Shown here piece by piece: positions 6,837-11,023 of a DNA stretch of 11,023 bases; the stretch's first letter is position 1, and every line of letters starts with the position of its first letter. A program made the translations under genes and the position numbers. The notes under the pieces were generated by a model. It was given only the letters and a program-made list of their open reading frames with translations, made no database searches and had not been told where the DNA came from. The DNA is from Gemmatimonadota bacterium (GTDB lineage: Bacteria; Gemmatimonadota; Gemmatimonadetes; Gemmatimonadales; Gemmatimonadaceae). Where the stretch lies: NCBI GenBank assembly GCA_031127185.1, contig JARIET010000070.1, forward strand, positions 1 through 11,023. The letters are read 5' to 3'.

Positions 6837-8119
6837 CAGGCATCCCTCCAGTTCGGGTCCTCGAGCTCAAGCCGCATCAGGTCGTCGTACGTTTCGCGCG
6901 CGGTCACCACGGCATGCCGGTGACCGTCCACCATCACCTCAGCCGCACGGAGGCGGGCGTTGTAATTGGAAGACATAACGTAGCCATACGCCCCCGCCCC
7001 GTGTACGACCATCAGGTCGCCAGCCTGCACTTCGTCCACTTCACGGTCGAGCGCCAGGAAGTCCCCCGTTTCACACACTGGCCCTACGACGTCCGCGGTG
7101 ACGCGCATTCCCGTCGGGCGAACCGCGTCGATTCGATGGTACGCATCATAGTGCGACGGGCGCAGCAGGTCGTTCATCCCGGCGTCAACGATCACGTACT
7201 GCTTGCCGCCGCTTTCCTTGCGATAGAGCACGCGCGTCAACAGCACGCCGCTCGCGCCGACGAAGAATCGCCCCGGCTCCACGAGCAGTTCCACTCCAAG
7301 ATCGCGCACCGTAGGGGCAACCGTGGCGCCAAACCCAACCAGGTCAGGCTCGGGGTCGCCAGTGTTGTACGCGACAGGTAGCCCACCACCAATGTCGATA
7401 TAGCGAATCTGTGCGCCGGCCGCACGGAGTTCGCCGGTCAAGCCGGCGAGTCGAGCAAGGCCTGCCCGATACGGCTCCAGGGTGGCCAACTGGGAGCCAA
7501 CGTGCATATCCAGGCCCACTAACTGCACATGCTGCATTTGCAGCGCCTGGCGGGCAACGCCAAGCGCCGACTCGTGCGGAATGCCGAACTTGTGGCCTCG
7601 CTCGCCCGTGGCGATGTACGCGTGCGCGTTGGCAATGCGGACTTCAGGGTTCACCCGTAGTCCCACTGGCGCAGCCATTCCAAGGTCACGTGCGATTTCG
7701 TTCAACAGCACGATCTCGTCAAGCGACTCAACATTGATGAGCTTGATGCCTGCCTGGATCGCCTCGCGCAGTTCGCGTGCGGTCTTGCCCACCCCGCCGC
7801 ACACAATGTCCTGCGGACCGAAACCGGCGCGAAGTGCACGGGCCAGTTCGCCCCCACTCACGACGTCCACGCCCGAGCCAAGTTCACGCAACAGGGTCAG
7901 GATCGACCGATTCCCGTTCGCCTTGCAGCTGTAGTGGATGCGCGACGCACAACTGTCGAGCGCCTGCGCAAGCGCCCGGTAACGCGAGCGAATCGCCGCG
8001 GCACTGTACACGAACGTGGGCGTGCCCGCGGCGATGGCGACGGCCTCCGCCGGCACGTCTTCGCAGAAGAACGCGCCGTCGCGATGCACGAACGGCTGTG
8101 CTAGTACGCCTTGGCCCAC
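6836..8119 (-). CDS. lysA: Diaminopimelate decarboxylase
   Basis: The 427-residue protein is a fold-type III PLP enzyme that decarboxylates meso-diaminopimelate to L-lysine, the final step of the pathway. The PLP lysine is Lys66 in HYSCKANGN. The phosphate-binding and barrel motifs are LDMHVGSQL (203-211), DIGGGLP (242-248) and EPGRF (281-285). The substrate-binding CETGD, with Cys349 from the partner subunit, and [12 protein letters not shown] (376-387, Tyr378) complete the active site. The start is GTG at 8119, overlapping proS by 19 nt, with GAGG 4 nt upstream. A second in-frame GTG at 8089 would give a protein ten residues shorter, closer to typical LysA N-termini, but has no ribosome binding site. 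The stop overlaps the ATG of the phosphoesterase gene. No other lysine-pathway gene is in the window. Confidence 0.96.
   Translation of the reverse strand: MGQGVLAQPFVHRDGAFFCEDVPAEAVAIAAGTPTFVYSAAAIRSRYRALAQALDSCASRIHYSCKANGNRSILTLLRELGSGVDVVSGGELARALRAGFGPQDIVCGGVGKTARELREAIQAGIKLINVESLDEIVLLNEIARDLGMAAPVGLRVNPEVRIANAHAYIATGERGHKFGIPHESALGVARQALQMQHVQLVGLDMHVGSQLATLEPYRAGLARLAGLTGELRAAGAQIRYIDIGGGLPVAYNTGDPEPDLVGFGATVAPTVRDLGVELLVEPGRFFVGASGVLLTRVLYRKESGGKQYVIVDAGMNDLLRPSHYDAYHRIDAVRPTGMRVTADVVGPVCETGDFLALDREVDEVQAGDLMVVHGAGAYGYVMSSNYNARLRAAEVMVDGHRHAVVTARETYDDLMRLELEDPNWRDA
6844..6849 (-). promoter_or_regulatory. Strong ribosome binding site for the phosphoesterase gene
   Basis: On the minus strand GGAGGG (6849-6844) lies 7 nt before the ATG at 6836. 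It is the strongest Shine-Dalgarno noticed in the window and sits inside the last codons of lysA. It fixes the start of a gene that overlaps lysA by one base, and suggests this gene can be translated independently as well as by coupling. Confidence 0.65.
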
Positions 8120-9573
8120 ACAACCTCATACTTGGCGGGTTCGCCCGTGACGAGGCATTTCGCCGGCGCGGTTGCGGAGCGGAATTCCTCTACCGGGATC
8201 ACGCGGATCGTTGCCTTCGTTTCTTCCTTGACCCGAGCCTCAACTGCCGGGTCGCCGTTCCAGCCGGCGTACACGAAGCCGCCGTCGCCAGCCATGATCT
8301 CCTTGAACTGATCATAGGAGGTCACACCACGAATGCTCGCCGCCTCGCGGCGGGCCTTGGCAGCCGCAAACATGTCGGCTTGAATCGTGTCGAGGAGCCT
8401 GGCAACCGCCTCTGCCACACCGTCGCGCGGAATCGGCGCCTTGGCCCTCGTGTCGCGTCGCGCCGAGAAGACCGATCCCTTCTCGAGATCTTTCGGGCCA
8501 AGTTCAAGACGGAGCGGGATGCCCCGTAGTTCCCACTCGTAGTACTTGGCGCCGGAGCGGATGCCTTCGCGGTCGTCCACGTGCACACGGAGCTTGTCCG
8601 ACGCCCCACGGCCAGTCCAGCCCGTGAGCTCGGCCTTCAGTTTCATCGCCGCCTCAACCATCGCCGGGCGTTCGTCATTGGTCTTCCAGATCGGCACAAT
8701 CACGATTTCGATTGGCGCGAGCTTCGGAGGTGTGACGAGCCCGTTGTCATCGCCGTGCGTCATCACCAAGCCGCCGACGAGCCGCGTGGACACACCCCAG
8801 CTCGTGTTCCAGGCGAATGCTTCCTCGCCCTTCTCAGTCTGGAACTTGAGATCGAAGGCCTTGGCAAAGTTCTGGCCAAGATTGTGCGATGTCCCCGCCT
8901 GCAGCGCCTTGCGGTCCTGCATCATGGCCTCGATGCAGTAGGTGCGCAGCGCCCCGGCAAAGCGTTCGCTGTCGCTCTTCAGGCCGGTGAGCACCGGCAT
9001 TGCCATCCACTCTTCCGCAAACTTGCGGTAAATCCCCAGAATGGTGAGAGCCTCCGCCTCGGCCTCATCGTGCGTGGCGTGGGCCGTGTGTCCTTCCTGC
9101 CAGAGAAACTCTAGGGTGCGAAGAAACAAGCGCGTGCGCATCTCCCAGCGCACGACGTTCGCCCATTGATTGATCAGGATAGGCAGGTCCCGATAGCTCT
9201 GGACCCACTTGGCGTACATGTGGTAGATGATCGTCTCGCTGGTGGGCCGAACAACGAGTGGTTCCTCGAGTTCCTTGCCGCCACCGTGCGTGACAATGGC
9301 GAGCTCAGGTGCGAAGCCCTCGACGTGCTTCGCCTCCTTGGCGATGAAGCTCTGCGGAATGAAGAGCGGGAAGTAGGCGTTGACGTGTCCCGACTCCTTG
9401 AACATGTCGTCGAGGGCGCGCTGCATGCGCTCCCAAATGCCATACCCATTGGGGCGAATCACCATCGAGCCCTTCACTGGCGAGTAATCAGCCAGCTCAG
9501 AGCGGAGGACCAGTTCGTTGTACCAGGCGCTGAAGTCTTCGGCGCGCGTGGTGAGCTTCTTGTCGTCAGACAT
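8101..9573 (-). CDS. proS: Prolyl-tRNA synthetase, archaeal/eukaryotic-like (type 3)
   Basis: The 490-residue enzyme charges tRNA-Pro. It is of the short type without the editing insertion of the E. coli form. Class II motifs are clear: motif 1 around [16 protein letters not shown] (35-50), VVRPTSET (107-114), motif 2 from [20 protein letters not shown] (142-161), the proline-pocket segment [14 protein letters not shown] (227-240), and motif 3 [19 protein letters not shown] (260-278). The anticodon domain (about 287-400) and the C-terminal domain ending in WAKAY, with the typical terminal Tyr, follow. That C-terminal domain has lost most zinc-binding cysteines: WNG and CLVTG stand where WCG and CxxCG are common. 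The ATG at 9573 is chosen because [19 protein letters not shown] matches family N-termini; the open frame extends 86 codons upstream into hisS without homology. There is no Shine-Dalgarno; the 5' flank is pyrimidine-rich. Confidence 0.96.
   Translation of the reverse strand: MSDDKKLTTRAEDFSAWYNELVLRSELADYSPVKGSMVIRPNGYGIWERMQRALDDMFKESGHVNAYFPLFIPQSFIAKEAKHVEGFAPELAIVTHGGGKELEEPLVVRPTSETIIYHMYAKWVQSYRDLPILINQWANVVRWEMRTRLFLRTLEFLWQEGHTAHATHDEAEAEALTILGIYRKFAEEWMAMPVLTGLKSDSERFAGALRTYCIEAMMQDRKALQAGTSHNLGQNFAKAFDLKFQTEKGEEAFAWNTSWGVSTRLVGGLVMTHGDDNGLVTPPKLAPIEIVIVPIWKTNDERPAMVEAAMKLKAELTGWTGRGASDKLRVHVDDREGIRSGAKYYEWELRGIPLRLELGPKDLEKGSVFSARRDTRAKAPIPRDGVAEAVARLLDTIQADMFAAAKARREAASIRGVTSYDQFKEIMAGDGGFVYAGWNGDPAVEARVKEETKATIRVIPVEEFRSATAPAKCLVTGEPAKYEVVWAKAY
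8124..8127 (-). promoter_or_regulatory. Ribosome binding site supporting the lysA GTG start
   Basis: GAGG on the minus strand, within a TGAGGTT context, is 4 nt before the GTG at 8119. The spacing is short, but the alternative GTG at 8089 has no purine-rich sequence upstream. This favours the longer LysA and a start inside the end of proS. Confidence 0.4.
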
Positions 9574-9625
9574 CGTTGGGAGAGTTGAGAGGTCAGCCTT
9601 CAGGGTGGGCGCATCGCGGTGAATG

Positions 9626-10993
9626 TCAGGCGTGACCCCGCGGAGGCGGGCGCAGCCCAGCCACGAACGCGCGGAGTCGGGCGAGCGGTTCCCCGCCCGC
9701 GAGCAACCCTGCGCTGTCGTCGTTGAACACCGGTGCTTCGTTGCCCTTCCCCTCAACCGCCTTGGCCGCCACGCGGCCGCCCTCGTCGAAGTAGATCGCG
9801 GCAAGCGCGCCCGATTTCTTCGCCGATTCAAACTGATTGCGCGGTGCCGCCATATAGCGGGCCTCGCTCATGGCGTGGTCCACCGACAGACCGGCGCGGC
9901 GCAGCACCGTGGCAAGCCGAAGCGCGTCGTCGTACGTCGCCGCCACCGAACCCGGGCCGCCGATGATGAACAGATCCGCGCCAGACCCGGCACCGGCAGG
10001 CATGAGGCCGCGATCCTTGAGCAACTCGCCCAGAACCACATCCCCCATTCCGAAACCGAGCGCGGGAAGGTCCACTCCGCCCAGGTCCTTGAGAAGGCTG
10101 TCGTAGCGGCCCCCGCCACACACTGCGCGGAGTTCGCCTTTGGCATCGAACAGTTCAAAGACGGTGCCCGTGTAGTACGCCAGGCCACGCACAATGGAGA
10201 GATCCACATCCACCCAGTCGCCGATGCCCAGCGCCCGCGTGTGCGAGACGTAGGCATCAAATCGCGTCAGCGCATCGCGAACTGAGGCGTGCGTGCCATA
10301 CGCCGCTCGGATGCGCTCAAGCGCGCCCGGTTGTGTCAGCGCCATCACCGCGTCGATTGCGACAGTGCCAAGGCCGGCGTTGCTCAGCTTTTCACGTGCC
10401 ACGTCATCCGGCTGGCGCCCCGTCTTGTCCAGCACGCCGTAGGCGACCGCCAAGCCAGCGTCACGCACGCCGATGGCATCGAGGATGCCGTTCAGCAGGC
10501 GCCGATCGCTCACTCGCGCTCGCACGTCGTTCGGGCCGAGCCCCAACTCCAGCATGACCGACACGGCAACCGCCAGCAGTTCAGCGTCGGCCACCTCGCT
10601 CGCCTCGCCGACGATGTCGACGTTCAGCTGGAAGTGCTCGCGCAGGCGCCCGCGCTGCGCGCGCTCATAGCGAAACAGCTGCGGAATCGAAAACCATCGC
10701 ACGGGCTTTCGCAGCGCATTTGCGCGCGCGGCCACCATCCGGGCGAATGTCGGTGTCATTTCCGGACGCATCGCAACCTGACGGTCGCCTTTGTCCGTGA
10801 AATTGTAGAGTTGCCCTACGATCTCATCGCCGCTCTTCTTGGTGTACAGGTCGAGCGGTTCGAGCGGCGGACCATCGTATTCCACAAACGCGAAACGCCG
10901 GGCGACTTCCCGCCACGCCCGAAAGATGTGGGCGCGGTGCGCGAACTCGTCTGGATAGAAATCTCGGAACCCCGGAAGCGCTCCTCCTGCCAT
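9626..10993 (-). CDS. hisS: Histidyl-tRNA synthetase
   Basis: The 455-residue class II synthetase charges tRNA-His. Visible parts are the N-terminal [11 protein letters not shown] (6-16), motif 1 region with [19 protein letters not shown] (45-63) and [13 protein letters not shown] (76-88), motif 2 [20 protein letters not shown] (107-126), the histidine-specific motif [13 protein letters not shown] (268-280) with catalytic Arg269, and motif 3 [10 protein letters not shown] followed by LPALGFGMG (292-317). In the histidine motif Ala replaces the common Asp of RGLDYYTG, a variation I believe occurs in other bacterial HisRS. The anticodon-binding domain (about 338-445) is less conserved but has the expected length. 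The ATG at 10993 has no nearby Shine-Dalgarno; a TAGCTT box 6 nt upstream suggests a leaderless message. It is the first gene of the block in the window and is followed by proS after 52 nt. Confidence 0.96.
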   Translation of the reverse strand: MAGGALPGFRDFYPDEFAHRAHIFRAWREVARRFAFVEYDGPPLEPLDLYTKKSGDEIVGQLYNFTDKGDRQVAMRPEMTPTFARMVAARANALRKPVRWFSIPQLFRYERAQRGRLREHFQLNVDIVGEASEVADAELLAVAVSVMLELGLGPNDVRARVSDRRLLNGILDAIGVRDAGLAVAYGVLDKTGRQPDDVAREKLSNAGLGTVAIDAVMALTQPGALERIRAAYGTHASVRDALTRFDAYVSHTRALGIGDWVDVDLSIVRGLAYYTGTVFELFDAKGELRAVCGGGRYDSLLKDLGGVDLPALGFGMGDVVLGELLKDRGLMPAGAGSGADLFIIGGPGSVAATYDDALRLATVLRRAGLSVDHAMSEARYMAAPRNQFESAKKSGALAAIYFDEGGRVAAKAVEGKGNEAPVFNDDSAGLLAGGEPLARLRAFVAGLRPPPRGHA

Positions 10994-10999
10994 CCGGTA

Positions 11000-11005
11000 A
11001 AGCTA
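11000..11005 (-). promoter_or_regulatory. Candidate -10 box for a leaderless hisS transcript
   Basis: On the minus strand TAGCTT (11005-11000) is followed by six bases and then the hisS ATG. A TANNNT box at that distance would place the transcription start on the ATG. The -35 region expected about 17 nt further upstream falls just outside the window, so the promoter cannot be confirmed here. The same hexamer at the same distance occurs before the second ATG of dusB. Confidence 0.35.
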
Positions 11006-11023
11006 GTCTCCGAACGAACTTAC

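Noticed and set aside
9634..9652. CCCGC/GCGGG hairpin at the end of hisS as a terminator
   Set aside because: The 5-bp stem falls in the last hisS codons, is not followed by a T-run, and such short GC repeats are common at this base composition.
9574..9831. Upstream extension of the proS frame by 86 codons into hisS
   Set aside because: The extra residues are low-complexity and Arg-rich, and family-like sequence begins only at the ATG at 9573.
1..11023. Search by eye for CRISPR repeats, insertion sequence ends, tRNA genes or toxin-antitoxin pairs
   Set aside because: No repeated spacer-repeat units, terminal inverted repeats, tRNA-like folds or small paired genes were apparent, and the DNA is almost fully used by core genes.

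Overview
The window is GC-rich bacterial chromosome, almost fully coding, with housekeeping genes packed end to end. The gene set and the style of the proteins (archaeal-type ProS, a DUF3667 protein, an EIIA-Ntr protein next to a creatininase-family hydrolase, promoter-like TANNNT boxes a few bases before start codons) suggest an environmental bacterium, possibly Gemmatimonadota. That placement is inference from protein style and context, not a sequence search. No mobile element, CRISPR array, rRNA or tRNA gene was seen, and no stretch over 300 bases lacks a gene.

From right to left on the minus strand there is one long co-directional block: hisS, proS, lysA, a YfcE/MJ0936-type metallophosphoesterase, guaA, a DUF3667 zinc-ribbon membrane protein and a MATE exporter (10993 down to 2509). 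All junctions except hisS-proS (52 nt) overlap or are separated by at most 7 nt, so this is very probably one operon with translational coupling. It combines tRNA charging (His, Pro), the last step of lysine synthesis, the last step of GMP synthesis, and a membrane/export tail.

The MATE gene meets a plus-strand pair tail to tail with only 3 nt between stop codons. That pair is ptsN (EIIA-Ntr) followed 13 nt later by a creatininase-family metallohydrolase. The 125-nt gap upstream of ptsN holds a good sigma70-type promoter for ptsN and a candidate leaderless promoter for the divergent dusB gene. dusB overlaps by ATGA with a gene cut by the left edge, whose first 30 residues look like LarB (nickel-pincer cofactor synthesis).

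The most striking non-coding signal is a perfect 10-bp inverted repeat (1728-1749) between ptsN and the creatininase-family gene. In RNA it would fold as a 9-bp stem with a CGUG tetraloop, placing the GUG start codon in the loop and the only Shine-Dalgarno-like bases in the stem. Other points of note are a metallophosphoesterase lacking one canonical metal-binding histidine, a ProS without its zinc cysteines, and an identical TAGCTT-N6-ATG arrangement in front of hisS and the second ATG of dusB. Nothing here is clearly a new defence or mobile system; the window is mainly ordinary core genome with some regulatory oddities.
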